Shown here: one piece after another, positions 33,893 to 43,748 of the stretch
Layout of the letters: each line of letters starts with the position of its first letter
Position numbering within the stretch: the first letter of the stretch is position 1
Source of the DNA: Arenibacter certesii DSM 19833
Lineage (GTDB): Bacteria; Bacteroidota; Bacteroidia; Flavobacteriales; Flavobacteriaceae
Length of the DNA: 64,000 nucleotides
Assembly: GCF_000429545.1 (NCBI RefSeq)
Contig: NZ_AUCB01000012.1
Span: 97,381-161,380, forward strand
Direction: 5' to 3'
Notes under the pieces: generated by a model
Told to the model about the DNA's origin: nothing
Database searches by the model: none
The model's input: the letters and a program-made list of their open reading frames with translations, nothing else
Translations under genes and position numbers: made by a program

Positions 33893-34579
33893 CTAACTCA
33901 ATGCCTCTAAGTATTCCGTAACGTATTTATCTTTTTCCTTGGATTTGTACTGCACAATATAACGGGGATGATCCAAGACTGTAATCGAATCAAAAAGCTT
34001 TTCCTGCCCATTGATTAACTTCAAATATTTTGCATTTTTCTTACCAAGCACAATGCAATTAGAAGTATCCACTCCCATTGCAATCAGTTTTTTTAAATTC
34101 GATATAATAAATGGCCTGGTTTGCTCAAACAACTCAGTATAATCATAGTAATTGCAGTTCACCCAATTCCCTTTAGCGTTTTTTTGAACAAATCCTAGGG
34201 GTGACATCGAATTAATGAAGAAGTCCCCGTAAAACCTTTCTACACCTCCATACGCCTCTATAACTTTATACACGAAAACCGAGGAGGGTTCATGACTCAC
34301 AACGGAGTCTATGGGAATATTACAGATTTCTGTCAGCCGCTTAGTATCCGTAAATGGGATGCCAGTAACCCCAGCACCCAATCTTCCAGGATTTATTCCA
34401 ATAATTAATTTTCTTTTATTGGAATCGTTATAGAATTTATGGTAGAAGGAATCCATAATATCCAAGATCTCGGCATTCTCCTGAAAAGGGTTCAATACCT
34501 GTATCCCTTTGTACAGTTCCTTAGAAAAGTTGAGTTCTTTATTAAACCTAATAATCTTAGTCGCAAATGGTTCCTTCAT
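33893..34579 (-). CDS. SMUG2-type (DUF4918) uracil-DNA glycosylase family protein
   Basis: A 228-residue UDG-superfamily protein. Motif 1 is 'LIIGINPGRLGAGVTGIPFT', followed by 'FFINSMSPLGFVQ', a conserved stretch 'CIVLGKKNAKYLKLI' and C-terminal motif 2 'ITVLDHPRYIVQYK'. These match the SMUG2 group, single-strand-tolerant DNA repair glycosylases reported mainly in Bacteroidetes. It presumably removes uracil or deaminated bases. It is monocistronic, convergent with argH. Confidence 0.85.
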   Translation of the reverse strand: MKEPFATKIIRFNKELNFSKELYKGIQVLNPFQENAEILDIMDSFYHKFYNDSNKRKLIIGINPGRLGAGVTGIPFTDTKRLTEICNIPIDSVVSHEPSSVFVYKVIEAYGGVERFYGDFFINSMSPLGFVQKNAKGNWVNCNYYDYTELFEQTRPFIISNLKKLIAMGVDTSNCIVLGKKNAKYLKLINGQEKLFDSITVLDHPRYIVQYKSKEKDKYVTEYLEALS

Positions 34580-34732
34580 TCTTCCTAAACTGATTCTTGG
34601 TTATCCGTAGAGAACAAACAAGATAGCGAAGTTATTTTGATCTTGGAAAATGCTTTGGTAATATGCAGCACCAGCATGCTCTTAACCAGAGGATTAAATT
34701 AGGTCAATAGAGAATCACTACACTACCGTTAA

Positions 34733-35299
34733 TTAGTCCTCACTGCCCCAAGGTGCACCTGGCGCGGCTACTTCTTTGGTAAGATTAAACTTTACCGAAA
34801 AGAATCTATCCGATCCCACTCTGCGCAGGTTGTAGGTAAAAGAAGTATCGTCTAAAGTAATCCACCATACATTATTGGAAGCATAGGCAATTAGATCTGA
34901 GGTAAACTGGTCTGCTGGGAAAAATTGTATCCCCGCCAATCCAGTGTTCGGGCTTAGACCGCCATACATAGTAACTTCATCATCGGAACCATCTCTTAAT
35001 CTATGATCGTGTTTTAAGAGGATTAAATTATCGTCCCTCATTGTAAGCACCCAGGTCCTAGATTTGTCCTCACCTACAAAAAATGGAATTCTAATGTCTT
35101 TCTCCCCACAGGCACGGACATGCATTACCAATTTTTCGCCTGTAAAGCCATCACCTTCCTTTCCTCCTGCAACAATCTCCCCTTCAAATGCTTTGCCACA
35201 ATGGGTAGTTAAATTATTCCAAAACTGAACAGATCCAGGCACTTCCTGCGCCAGCATTTGGAGCGGTAGTATCAATAAAATTAAAAGAAGCTTTCTCAT
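34733..35299 (-). CDS. Exported protein of unknown function
   Basis: A 188-residue protein with a signal peptide ('MRKLLLILLILPLQMLAQE'), followed by a compact beta-rich domain with two cysteines ('LTTHCGKAFEGEI', 'VMHVRACGEKDIRIPFF') and a Gly/Asp-rich region. I do not recognise a family. A disulfide-stabilised periplasmic protein is likely. It is followed on both sides by intergenic sequence; a shared bidirectional terminator lies toward 35372. Confidence 0.8.
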   Translation of the reverse strand: MRKLLLILLILPLQMLAQEVPGSVQFWNNLTTHCGKAFEGEIVAGGKEGDGFTGEKLVMHVRACGEKDIRIPFFVGEDKSRTWVLTMRDDNLILLKHDHRLRDGSDDEVTMYGGLSPNTGLAGIQFFPADQFTSDLIAYASNNVWWITLDDTSFTYNLRRVGSDRFFSVKFNLTKEVAAPGAPWGSED

Positions 35300-35371
35300 G
35301 GCGCCAAGATATGTAATTATTTCATTAGTGCAATCCTTAAGTGATGATGTAGAAAGTAAGGTTTATAAAAC

Positions 35372-35410
35372 TAAAGTGCCCTTTAGAAGATTTCTCTAAA
35401 GGGCACTTTA
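35372..35410. terminator. Bidirectional hairpin terminator
   Basis: A 16-bp stem TAAAGTGCCCTTTAGA / TCTAAAGGGCACTTTA with a 7-nt loop. It lies in the 126-bp gap downstream of the pseudouridine synthase gene on the minus strand, with A/T tails on both sides. Confidence 0.88.
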
Positions 35411-35425
35411 TAGTGTTGAAATAAA

Positions 35426-36268
35426 TTATTTAATCATTCCCAGATTAATAACCTCCTGTTTGGTAAGGTATCGCCAATGTCCTCGTGGCAAATCCTTTTT
35501 AGTAAGTCCGGCATAGACCACTCGGTCCAATTTCACCACCTCATACTCTAATTCTTCAAAAATACGTTGTATTATTTTATTACGGGTACTCCTTAGCTCA
35601 ATTCCAACTTCCCGCTTAGGGGAATTGTCAATAAAACTTATATCATCTACCCTGACTATTTTCTCATCTACCATTATACCATCCTTGATCTTCTGAAGAT
35701 CCTCTCCCCTAAGATTTTTATTGAGCTCTACATGGTATATTTTTCTAAGCCCGTTTTTTGGCTTAGTAAGTCGCTTTGTCATTTCCCCATCATTGGTGAA
35801 TAATAACAAACCAGTAGTAGTTTTATCCATTTTCCCAATTGGAATAAGTTTAGCCTTAGACGCTTGAGTAATTAAAGATGAAACTGCTCTTCTACCATGC
35901 TCATCTTTTGAGGTGGTTACAAAATCTTTAGGTTTATTAAGAAGCACATATTCCCTTTTTTCGGGATTTAACAAACGTCCATCAAACTTCACCTCATCGG
36001 TAAGTTTTACTTTGTATCCCATTTCCGTGATTGGCTTACCGTTTACCGTTACACTACCGGCTTCTATATAAATGTCTGCATCCCTACGGGAGCACACACC
36101 AGAATTAGCTACATACCGATTCAACCTCATTACATTAGAATCGGACGGTGCCTTTGGTTCACTATTTTTCTTTATTGGCGCATTACCTCTGGCGTAACTT
36201 TTCTTTCGAAAATCGCCTCCTTGCCTTCCTGATGCCTTCTTATCGCCATTTGAACTTGACCTACTCAT
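35426..36268 (-). CDS. RluB/RsuA-family pseudouridine synthase
   Basis: A 280-residue protein. It has a basic, Lys/Gly/Asn-rich N-terminal tail (about 1-45), an S4 RNA-binding domain 'MRLNRYVANSGVCSRRDADI', and a synthase domain with the catalytic-Asp motif 'IGKMDKTTTGLLLFTND'. It converts uridine to pseudouridine, probably in 23S rRNA. Basic N-terminal extensions like this are common in Bacteroidetes RluB proteins. On the minus strand, a TATCTTTG box (plus 36286-36293) lies upstream. Confidence 0.9.
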   Translation of the reverse strand: MSRSSSNGDKKASGRQGGDFRKKSYARGNAPIKKNSEPKAPSDSNVMRLNRYVANSGVCSRRDADIYIEAGSVTVNGKPITEMGYKVKLTDEVKFDGRLLNPEKREYVLLNKPKDFVTTSKDEHGRRAVSSLITQASKAKLIPIGKMDKTTTGLLLFTNDGEMTKRLTKPKNGLRKIYHVELNKNLRGEDLQKIKDGIMVDEKIVRVDDISFIDNSPKREVGIELRSTRNKIIQRIFEELEYEVVKLDRVVYAGLTKKDLPRGHWRYLTKQEVINLGMIK

Positions 36269-36285
36269 ACTTAATTTATTTGATG

Positions 36286-36293
36286 CAAAGATA
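36286..36293 (-). promoter_or_regulatory. -7 promoter box for the pseudouridine synthase gene
   Basis: CAAAGATA on the plus strand reads TATCTTTG on the minus strand, an exact TAnnTTTG match located 18 nt before the start codon. No clear -33 TTTG was found. Confidence 0.5.
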
Positions 36294-36338
36294 ATAAAAG
36301 TTATTGGATGATTGTGTGAATGGATGCGTAATTCGCTA

Positions 36339-37247
36339 TTAGTGAAGAATTCTATTTAAAACAAGATCAATATCGATCAATAAAATGCTGAATACCCCAG
36401 TAAGTATGATTAATTTAAGAATGGCATGTAGCCAAACGTAGTGTTTTTTACTATTTGCTTTAATCAATAAGATTAAAAATCCGATCTGAAAAAAAATACA
36501 AGCAATAAAATACAGGTACATATAGCCTATATCAAAATATTCAATCAACAAAAGGGACGGCACTAAAGTAAGTACCATAAGGATTGTTATGCAGGCTTTG
36601 GAGAAAGTAACCCCGTACAATATAGGAATGGTTTTATAGTTTTGGGCCAGATCCCCTGCAATATTTTCCAGATCTTTAATAAGCTCTCTAGTCAATATCA
36701 GTAAAAATAAAAATAGAGCGTGTACAAAAATTACGGTGTCAAAGTTTTTGTAGTAGACAAAAACCGCAAAAAAAGGGGTAATTGCCAAAGTTGCAGATAC
36801 AACATTTCCTAAAAAAGCCACCTTTTTTAGCTTATGGGAATAAAACCATATACCAAAAATATAAGCAGAGAAAAACAAAACCGCCCTAAAGGAAACATAG
36901 CTTGCTAAGAAAACAGAAATAAAATTAAGCACAAAATAGGTGGTTAGCTTGGTACGCTGACTCACCAAACGATCTAACATACTCTTTCTGGGCTTATTGA
37001 TTAGATCCTTTTCCGCATCGTAGAAATTATTGATAATATATCCGCCTGCTATTACAAGTGAAGAAACAACAACTATAACAAAGAGATTTAAATCTAGAAT
37101 CACCTCTTTTAAAGGCAAATCGGGCGCAAGAATATAGATAGAGGCTAAGTATTGGGCCAGAACGATCATTAGGATATTATACCCTCGAATAACCGAAAAC
37201 AAGCTCAAAATCTTTAGAAGCAAGAGCTTATTTTTTCTACTAAACAT
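36339..37247 (-). CDS. UbiA-family prenyltransferase (geranylgeranylglycerol-phosphate type)
   Basis: A 302-residue membrane enzyme with about eight TM helices and both aspartate-rich motifs: 'IINNFYDAEKDLINKP' (NxxxDxxxD) and 'ELIKDLENIAGDLAQNYKT' (second, DxxxxxGD). UbiA enzymes attach a polyprenyl chain to an aromatic or polar acceptor. In Flavobacteria this gene is usually adjacent to mevalonate kinase, as here (11 nt), and is annotated as geranylgeranylglycerol-phosphate geranylgeranyltransferase. The acceptor is not proven by sequence. Confidence 0.9.
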   Translation of the reverse strand: MFSRKNKLLLLKILSLFSVIRGYNILMIVLAQYLASIYILAPDLPLKEVILDLNLFVIVVVSSLVIAGGYIINNFYDAEKDLINKPRKSMLDRLVSQRTKLTTYFVLNFISVFLASYVSFRAVLFFSAYIFGIWFYSHKLKKVAFLGNVVSATLAITPFFAVFVYYKNFDTVIFVHALFLFLLILTRELIKDLENIAGDLAQNYKTIPILYGVTFSKACITILMVLTLVPSLLLIEYFDIGYMYLYFIACIFFQIGFLILLIKANSKKHYVWLHAILKLIILTGVFSILLIDIDLVLNRILH

Positions 37248-37258
37248 AGTTTGGAATC

Positions 37259-38197
37259 TTAGAAGTTATAAACTACTTCTAAATTATAATCTTTTAGTGC
37301 CTTTTTGGCTTTATCGATATCCTCTGTGAATCCCAAGATATAACCACCACCTCCAGAACCACAAAGTTTTAAGTAGTAATCATTGCTCTCTATCCCTTGT
37401 TTCCAAAGATTGTGGAACTCTACAGGAATCATAGGCTTAAAGTTATCCAAGACTACATTGGACAACTGTTTTAGGTTTCCAAAGAGGCTTTTGATATTAC
37501 CGGTGATAAAATCCTCTACACAGGCATCTGTATGTTTAATGAACTGATTCTTTAACATGGTTCTAAACCCTTCCTGCTTCATTTGCTCCATAAATAAATG
37601 TACCATAGGAGCGGTCTCTCCAATACTGCCACTATCTAACAAGAAGACGGCCCCCTTACCATCAAAATTTTGGGAAGGAATACTGGTAGACTCTATATTG
37701 TCTTTAGAATTTATTAGGATAGGAAGACTTAGGTAACTATTTAAAGGGTCTAAACCAGAGGAATTGCCATGGTAAAACGATTCCATTTTACCGAAGATTG
37801 CTTTTAATTTCAATAACTTTTCTCGGGTAAGATTTTCTAAGACCGTAATCTTATCTATCCCATACTTATCGTAAATAGCAGCAACCAATGCACCACTACT
37901 GCCAACTCCATATCCTTGCGGAATAGAGCTGTCAAAATACATTCCGTTATCAAGATCATCCTTTAAGGTCTCTAAATCAAAAGTCACCAATGAAGTATTC
38001 TCCTTCTGCATCTCCTCCAAATAGGTAGCAAAGGCCTTGAGACTGGCATTGGATTTCTTTGCTTGCTCCGTATCCTTATTCGATGATTTTAAAGCACCTT
38101 TGAAAAAATTATAGGGTATGGAAAGTCCTTTGGAATCTTTAATGATTCCATACTCACCAAACAGCAGAATTTTAGAGTAAAACAGTGGTCCTTTCAT
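37259..38197 (-). CDS. Mevalonate kinase (GHMP family)
   Basis: A 312-residue GHMP kinase with an N-terminal 'SKILLFGEYGIIKDSKGLSI', an ATP loop 'IPQGYGVGSSGALVAAIYDK' and C-terminal motif 3 'LKLCGSGGGGYILGF'. It phosphorylates mevalonate. It is placed between diphosphomevalonate decarboxylase and a prenyltransferase, so the pathway identity is secure, although phosphomevalonate kinase activity cannot be excluded. Confidence 0.9.
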   Translation of the reverse strand: MKGPLFYSKILLFGEYGIIKDSKGLSIPYNFFKGALKSSNKDTEQAKKSNASLKAFATYLEEMQKENTSLVTFDLETLKDDLDNGMYFDSSIPQGYGVGSSGALVAAIYDKYGIDKITVLENLTREKLLKLKAIFGKMESFYHGNSSGLDPLNSYLSLPILINSKDNIESTSIPSQNFDGKGAVFLLDSGSIGETAPMVHLFMEQMKQEGFRTMLKNQFIKHTDACVEDFITGNIKSLFGNLKQLSNVVLDNFKPMIPVEFHNLWKQGIESNDYYLKLCGSGGGGYILGFTEDIDKAKKALKDYNLEVVYNF

Positions 38198-38324
38198 TCT
38201 ATTAAGTTACTAATAATTTTACAATTAAAAACGAAGAATAAATAACTGATAATTAAGGGTTCTATAGCTTAGGCAGACAGATCACACCTACTTTTAACGT
38301 CATTATTTTAATTATATTACTCCT

Positions 38325-39407
38325 TTAAATTTCAACCGCACCATTCCCAATTTGGTCGCAAAGATACTGCCCGTTTTCGCAATATGCAACCAACTCATCC
38401 TTAATAAACTGCAATACCAATTCTTTATCAGACTTTGGATACAACACATGTACGTTAGCACCTGCATCTAAAGTAAAGCAGAGGTGCGATTTACTTTTGG
38501 CCCTAAATTCCCATATTTTATTGATAATTTGCAAAGTATTCGGTTTCATCAACATAAAATACGGTAAACTGCTCATCATCATGGCATGTAAGGTCAGCGC
38601 TTCACTCTCCACTATCTTAATAAAATTAACTAGATCGCCTTCAATAAATATTTTTCGCAATTTTGATAAATTATCATCCGCTTGCTTAAAACGTTGTTCA
38701 GCAAAGGGATGGCCGTGCATTAAATTATGTCCGACCGTACTACTCACCTGCTTCTGCCCCTTATCTACCAAAAGAATGGTATCTTGGAAATCATTAAAAA
38801 CCTCATGTAGTTTATAGGGATAGGTAATTGCATAAAGATCGGAACTACCCTCCGTATCTTGGTGATGACCCCATTGCATAAGTGGTCCTTTTATACTCCT
38901 AGCCGCACTCCCAGAACCTAATCTAGCCAAAAAAGAAGCTTTAGCATTAAAATAGTCAACTTCTATTTCTGGGAATAACTGCTTTTCTATATGCATTAAA
39001 CACAATGCAAGGGCAGACATACCGCTAGCGGAGGAGGCTATTCCACTACTATGAGGAAAGGAATTGGAAGTCTCTATTACAAAATGATACGACTTTAAAA
39101 ATGGCAAGTAAGCAGATATTCTAGAAAAAAAAGTTTGGATTTTGGGCTTAAAATCTGGCTTAGGCTTACCCTCAAAGAGCAATTCGAAAGAAAAATCTTT
39201 TCCAGGCTCATCCAACTTACTATAGGTAAGACTGGTAGTAGTAGCACAGGAATCCAAGGTAAAACTAACCGACGGATTGGCTGGCACCTGATTCTCTTTT
39301 TTCCCCCAATATTTCACCAAGGCAATATTACTGGGTGATTTATAAGTTACCTTTCCATTCATAAGGGGGCCAGAATAGCTCCCCGAAACAAAGTCATTTT
39401 CCCTCAT
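38325..39407 (-). CDS. mvaD: Diphosphomevalonate decarboxylase
   Basis: A 360-residue GHMP-family decarboxylase that forms isopentenyl diphosphate. Key blocks are 'SPSNIALVKYWGKKE', 'PHSSGIASSASGMSALALCL', 'LGSGSAARSIKGPLMQWG' and 'HLCFTLDAGANVHVLYP', the last holding the catalytic Asp. All are diagnostic. It starts a three-gene mevalonate/prenyl operon with mevalonate kinase (127-nt gap) and UbiA. Confidence 0.96.
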   Translation of the reverse strand: MRENDFVSGSYSGPLMNGKVTYKSPSNIALVKYWGKKENQVPANPSVSFTLDSCATTTSLTYSKLDEPGKDFSFELLFEGKPKPDFKPKIQTFFSRISAYLPFLKSYHFVIETSNSFPHSSGIASSASGMSALALCLMHIEKQLFPEIEVDYFNAKASFLARLGSGSAARSIKGPLMQWGHHQDTEGSSDLYAITYPYKLHEVFNDFQDTILLVDKGQKQVSSTVGHNLMHGHPFAEQRFKQADDNLSKLRKIFIEGDLVNFIKIVESEALTLHAMMMSSLPYFMLMKPNTLQIINKIWEFRAKSKSHLCFTLDAGANVHVLYPKSDKELVLQFIKDELVAYCENGQYLCDQIGNGAVEI

Positions 39408-39424
39408 TTCACTAAAAATTTGTA

Positions 39425-39432
39425 CAAAGATA
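39425..39432 (-). promoter_or_regulatory. -7 promoter box for the mevalonate operon
   Basis: CAAAGATA on plus equals TATCTTTG on minus, matching TAnnTTTG exactly, 18 nt before the mvaD start. No -33 TTTG was found at the usual distance. Confidence 0.5.
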
Positions 39433-39502
39433 GTTTTTAAGGGGTTGTGCCCTAGTTGCTGTTAAAATAAATTCCTACTTTAGGGGGAATAACTGCCAGT
39501 TT

Positions 39503-39976
39503 TTGAAAAAGCAATATACCTATATCGCAATTTCCGTAGCAATTTGCCTTTTGGTCGGATTTCTATCGAGTTTTGCAACGCAAAGTTCGGTAAACGATTG
39601 GTATTTACATCTCAATAAACCTTGGTTTAATCCCCCTAGTTGGATTTTCGCGCCAGTTTGGATCTTGCTTTATATTTTAATGGGCATTGCTACTGGCTTG
39701 GTATGGGCAAAGGGGATTTATCATATTTGGGTAAAAACCGCGCTCTATCACTTTGGCATCCAACTCTTATTCAATGCATTGTGGAGCATCGTTTTTTTTG
39801 GATTTCAAAACATCTTTGGAGCACTTCTTATTATCCTTACCCTTATTGTCTTGTTGATTTTTACCATAAAATGGTTTAAAATAGTGAACAAGACTTCCGC
39901 CTATCTCATGATTCCCTATCTGCTTTGGGTTTGTTATGCTGCTATTCTCAACTACAAAATTTGGGAGTTAAACTAA
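39503..39976 (+). CDS. tspO: TspO/MBR-family tryptophan-rich membrane protein
   Basis: A 157-residue, five-helix protein with the family motifs 'WYLHLNKPWFNPPSWIFAPVW' and 'YHFGIQLLFNALWSIVFFG' plus abundant Trp. TspO binds porphyrins and sterol-like ligands and is linked to stress responses. The only suitable start is a TTG at 39503, preceded by a purine-rich GGGGGA about 13 nt upstream. The N-terminus fits the first helix, so I accept this non-ATG start. It is monocistronic; the 233 bp before glpK show nothing else. Confidence 0.88.
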   Translation: MKKQYTYIAISVAICLLVGFLSSFATQSSVNDWYLHLNKPWFNPPSWIFAPVWILLYILMGIATGLVWAKGIYHIWVKTALYHFGIQLLFNALWSIVFFGFQNIFGALLIILTLIVLLIFTIKWFKIVNKTSAYLMIPYLLWVCYAAILNYKIWELN

Positions 39977-40209
39977 GCCTAATTAACCGCAGCAAATTGT
40001 TGGATGCGCTTTAATTTTAATAATTACGCCTATCCTACTACTGAATTTTACAGGAAAATTCAGATTAAGTAGTTGGTAATTGTGGGGAGACGACATCATA
40101 AACCCGACTATTTTGTCACCTAACGAATCTTATTAGGAAAGTGGATTTTTTTAAGATAGGTGTACTTATTTTATTATCTTAATCCCTTTATAAAAAAGAA
40201 AACTCCAAT

Positions 40210-41709
40210 ATGGCAAATTATATTTTGGCTTTAGACCAAGGCACTACTAGTTCCCGAGCAGTAGTTTTTAACAAAAAGGGCGATATTGTTTCGGTGGCAC
40301 AAAAGGAATTCACCCAATATTTTCCAAAACCCGGATGGGTAGAGCACGATCCCTTAGAAATATGGTCGTCTCAAGCAGGAATGGCCGCCGAAGCAACTTC
40401 CAAAAAAGGCATCTACGGTTCCGATATCGCTGCAATAGGCATCACCAACCAACGTGAGACGGTTGTAGTGTGGGACAAAAATAATGGCCAACCGGTATAC
40501 AATGCTATTGTATGGCAGGATAAGCGGACCTCCAATTATTGTGATCAGTTAAAAAAGTTAGGGAAATCCCAAATGATTCGTGAAAAAACAGGATTAGTGA
40601 TAGACTCCTATTTTTCCGGCACAAAGGTCAAATGGATATTGGATAATGTAGAAGGCGCTAGAAAAAAAGCTGAGGCTGGTGATTTACTTTTAGGAACCAT
40701 AGATTCATGGTTAATCTGGAATATGACGAAGGGTGCACTACATATCACTGATGTCACTAATGCTTCTAGAACCTTATTATTCAACATTAACACATTAGAA
40801 TGGGACCAAGAGCTACTGGATTTATTCACCATTCCAAAATCCATGCTTCCTCAGGTAAAACAGTCCAGTGAAGTATATGGCCATACCAACCCCAATTTTT
40901 TCGCTTCCAAAATTCCAATTGCAGGAATAGCTGGGGATCAACAGGCAGCCTTATTTGGACAAATGTGCACCAAACCAGGAATGGTAAAAAACACCTATGG
41001 TACGGGTTGCTTTATGCTGATGAACATTGGAGACAAACCCATTATTTCCGAAAATAATCTTCTGACCACTATTGCTTGGAAAATTAACGGAAAGACGCAA
41101 TACGCTCTAGAAGGGAGTATTTTTATAGCCGGTGCCGTAGTACAATGGCTTAGGGATGGCTTAAAGATTATAAAAAAATCATCAGACGTAGAAGCCTTGG
41201 CAAATTCAGTGAAAAGCACCGAAGGTGTTTATTTTGTTCCTGCATTTGCAGGATTGGGTGCTCCTCACTGGGACCAACACGCTCAGGGCACTATTTTTGG
41301 CCTAACCCGTGGCAGTACTGATGCGCATATTGCGAGAGCTGCGATAGAATCTATCGCTTTTCAGACCATGGACGTGTTAAAAGCGATGGAAGCCGATTCC
41401 AATATCCAAATAAAAGAATTACGTGTAGATGGCGGTGCTACAGTAAACAATATGCTGATGCAGTTTCAGTCCGATGTATTAAATACAGCTACCGTACGCC
41501 CCAAAGTAATAGAGACTACTGTGATGGGAGCCGCTTACCTTGCAGGACTAGCGGTAGGTTTTTGGGATAGTTTGGAAGAAATTCAGGAAATATGGCAGAC
41601 GGATGCCAATTTTGAGCCCAATACAGAGCGAGAAGAAATAGATGAAAACATTAAAGGCTGGTATAGGGCCGTAAAGGCGTTGCAGTATTGGTCCGATCAG
41701 AATTCTTAA
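40210..41709 (+). CDS. glpK: Glycerol kinase
   Basis: A 499-residue FGGY kinase starting '[20 protein letters not shown]', with '[15 protein letters not shown]', '[15 protein letters not shown]', '[15 protein letters not shown]' and '[20 protein letters not shown]', and canonical length. It phosphorylates glycerol to glycerol-3-phosphate. It is 18 nt upstream of the glycerol facilitator. No glpD follows, so the dehydrogenase must be elsewhere. Confidence 0.97.
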   Translation: MANYILALDQGTTSSRAVVFNKKGDIVSVAQKEFTQYFPKPGWVEHDPLEIWSSQAGMAAEATSKKGIYGSDIAAIGITNQRETVVVWDKNNGQPVYNAIVWQDKRTSNYCDQLKKLGKSQMIREKTGLVIDSYFSGTKVKWILDNVEGARKKAEAGDLLLGTIDSWLIWNMTKGALHITDVTNASRTLLFNINTLEWDQELLDLFTIPKSMLPQVKQSSEVYGHTNPNFFASKIPIAGIAGDQQAALFGQMCTKPGMVKNTYGTGCFMLMNIGDKPIISENNLLTTIAWKINGKTQYALEGSIFIAGAVVQWLRDGLKIIKKSSDVEALANSVKSTEGVYFVPAFAGLGAPHWDQHAQGTIFGLTRGSTDAHIARAAIESIAFQTMDVLKAMEADSNIQIKELRVDGGATVNNMLMQFQSDVLNTATVRPKVIETTVMGAAYLAGLAVGFWDSLEEIQEIWQTDANFEPNTEREEIDENIKGWYRAVKALQYWSDQNS

Positions 41710-41727
41710 ATAAAAATACAACTTAGT

Positions 41728-42456
41728 ATGACTCCATTTATTGCCGAAGTTATTGGCACATTTTTTCTTATTTTGCTCGGTGGCGGCGTGGTTGCCAATG
41801 TTGTCCTTGAAAAGACAAAATCCAACGACCATGGGTGGATGGTAATTACCACTGCATGGGGACTTGCTGTATTTGTAGGTGTTGTAGTTGCTGCTCCCTA
41901 TAGCGGCGCCCATCTAAATCCCGCAGTAAGCATTGGCTTAGCAGTAGCCGGAAAATTTAGCTGGTCCTTAGTTCCCTCCTATACGTTAGCCCAATTTCTA
42001 GGAGCCATGTTGGGTGCATTTACAGTATGGTTGGTGTATAAAGATCATTTTGACGCAACGGAGAATAAAGATCTAAAAAGAGCTGTTTTTTGTACAGCTC
42101 CTGCCATTAGAAATCCCATATCCAATTTTTTTAGTGAGGTGGTAGGTACATTTGCCCTGGTATTTGTAGTACTCTATTTTACCGATGCCACCATTGTAGA
42201 ATCGGGGACAGCCATTGGTTTAGGTTCCTTGGGCGCACTGCCCGTTGCGTTTTTGGTGTGGTCTATTGGACTTTCCCTAGGGGGTACCACTGGGTATGCC
42301 ATAAACCCTGCTAGAGACCTCGGTCCGCGAATTGTTCACGCCCTTATTCCAATGAAAAACAAGGGAGGTAATGACTGGGGTTACTCGTGGATTCCAGTAG
42401 CAGGTCCCATATTAGGCGCTGCACTTGCAGGCCTATTAATGCTGGTATTAGCCTAA
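41728..42456 (+). CDS. glpF: Glycerol uptake facilitator (aquaglyceroporin)
   Basis: A 242-residue MIP channel with six TM segments and both NPA half-helix boxes: 'YSGAHLNPAVSIGLAV' and 'TGYAINPARDLGPRIVHAL'. The Asp after the second NPAR is typical of glycerol-conducting members. It is co-transcribed with glpK. Its 3' end overlaps the convergent BaiN-type gene by 4 nt, with no separate terminator visible. Confidence 0.95.
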   Translation: MTPFIAEVIGTFFLILLGGGVVANVVLEKTKSNDHGWMVITTAWGLAVFVGVVVAAPYSGAHLNPAVSIGLAVAGKFSWSLVPSYTLAQFLGAMLGAFTVWLVYKDHFDATENKDLKRAVFCTAPAIRNPISNFFSEVVGTFALVFVVLYFTDATIVESGTAIGLGSLGALPVAFLVWSIGLSLGGTTGYAINPARDLGPRIVHALIPMKNKGGNDWGYSWIPVAGPILGAALAGLLMLVLA

Positions 42457-43748
42457 GACTTAGTATTCTTTACAATTCCTTGGGCTGCTATATAAGCACC
42501 AGTCCAGGCATTCTGAAAGTTAAATCCGCCTGTAATGGCATCTACGTTGATGATTTCCCCAGCAAAATAAAGGCTGGGGTTTAGTTTACTTTCATAAGTT
42601 TTAAAATTTATTTCCTTAAGGTCAATTCCGCCTGCGGTAACAAATTCCTCTTTAAAAGTACTCTTCCCATCTACTCTAAATTGGCACTCCGTCAACTCCT
42701 TGGCCAAATCCTGTAATTGGACTTTGGTAATGTCGGCCCATTTATCGGCCTCCGTAATTCCCGAAGCCTTTACCAAACTACTCCACAACCGTTTGGGAAG
42801 GTCAAAACATTTGGTCCGTAGCACCGTTTTCTTGCCTTCTAACTCTTTTATCTGTTGAAGTTTATTAATTATTGACCCTTCATAATAACTTGGAAGCCAA
42901 TTTACCCGTATGGTAAATTTATAATCTAGCTCATTCAAAAATAAGGCACCCCAAGCAGATAGCCTTAAAATCCCTGGACCGCTCATTCCCCAATGGGTAA
43001 TTAACAACGGACCTTCTGTTTCCAAATCTGAAAGCTGTAAGCTATATTTTTTAAGTGCAGCATGAAACTTATCCAAATGGCCTTTGCTAGAAACAATATT
43101 TATCCTCGCGTAGGTACTTACCCCCGAGATTCCAGAAATTCTATCGTCCTTTATATTAAAAGTAAATAATGAGGGAACGGGCGGAACAATAGTATGTCCC
43201 ATTTTTTTAAGCATCTCCCATATCTTAGGGTTGCTTCCGGTGCATACCAAAAGATTTTTTGCATTATAAGCACCTCGTATAGTTTCTACGCTCCAAATAC
43301 TTGAATCTTGATTTTCGTCCTCAAAAACCTTAGCAAAACCCGTCACCGAACTATTCCTAAGAACTTTGACTCCCAATCTATCGATTTCACTTACGAGACA
43401 GTCTATAATAGTTTGAGAAGAATTGGTGGTGGGAAACATGCGTCCGTCTGGCTCTATTTTTAAAGCTATACCCCTTTCCTCAAAGAAAGCAACGGTATCA
43501 CCACTACAATAGGTATGAAAAGGTCCCAATAGCTCTTTTTCCCCACGGGGATAATTCTTAACAAGTTCTCTGGGGTCAAACTCGGCATGGGTAACGTTAC
43601 AGCGGCCGCCACCAGAAACTTTTACTTTTCCCAAACCTTCCTTACCCCTTTCAATTATGGCTACCTTAAGTTGTGGATCTGCCTCTGCTATATGAATTGC
43701 AGCGTAAAATCCGGCTGCTCCCCCTCCTAATATAAGAACGTCGTACAT
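42453..43748 (-). CDS. BaiN/RdsA-family (HI0933-like) FAD-dependent oxidoreductase
   Basis: A 431-residue flavoprotein with an N-terminal FAD loop 'VLILGGGAAGFYAAIHIAE', 'VSGGGRCNVTHAEFDP' and C-terminal 'DAITGGFNFQNAWTGAYIAAQ'. The family includes the bile-acid-related BaiN but is ubiquitous in bacteria lacking bile acids. Its usual substrate is unknown. It overlaps the GDPD gene by 1 nt and ends the minus-strand transcription unit that begins at the LacI gene. Confidence 0.9.
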   Translation of the reverse strand: MYDVLILGGGAAGFYAAIHIAEADPQLKVAIIERGKEGLGKVKVSGGGRCNVTHAEFDPRELVKNYPRGEKELLGPFHTYCSGDTVAFFEERGIALKIEPDGRMFPTTNSSQTIIDCLVSEIDRLGVKVLRNSSVTGFAKVFEDENQDSSIWSVETIRGAYNAKNLLVCTGSNPKIWEMLKKMGHTIVPPVPSLFTFNIKDDRISGISGVSTYARINIVSSKGHLDKFHAALKKYSLQLSDLETEGPLLITHWGMSGPGILRLSAWGALFLNELDYKFTIRVNWLPSYYEGSIINKLQQIKELEGKKTVLRTKCFDLPKRLWSSLVKASGITEADKWADITKVQLQDLAKELTECQFRVDGKSTFKEEFVTAGGIDLKEINFKTYESKLNPSLYFAGEIINVDAITGGFNFQNAWTGAYIAAQGIVKNTKS

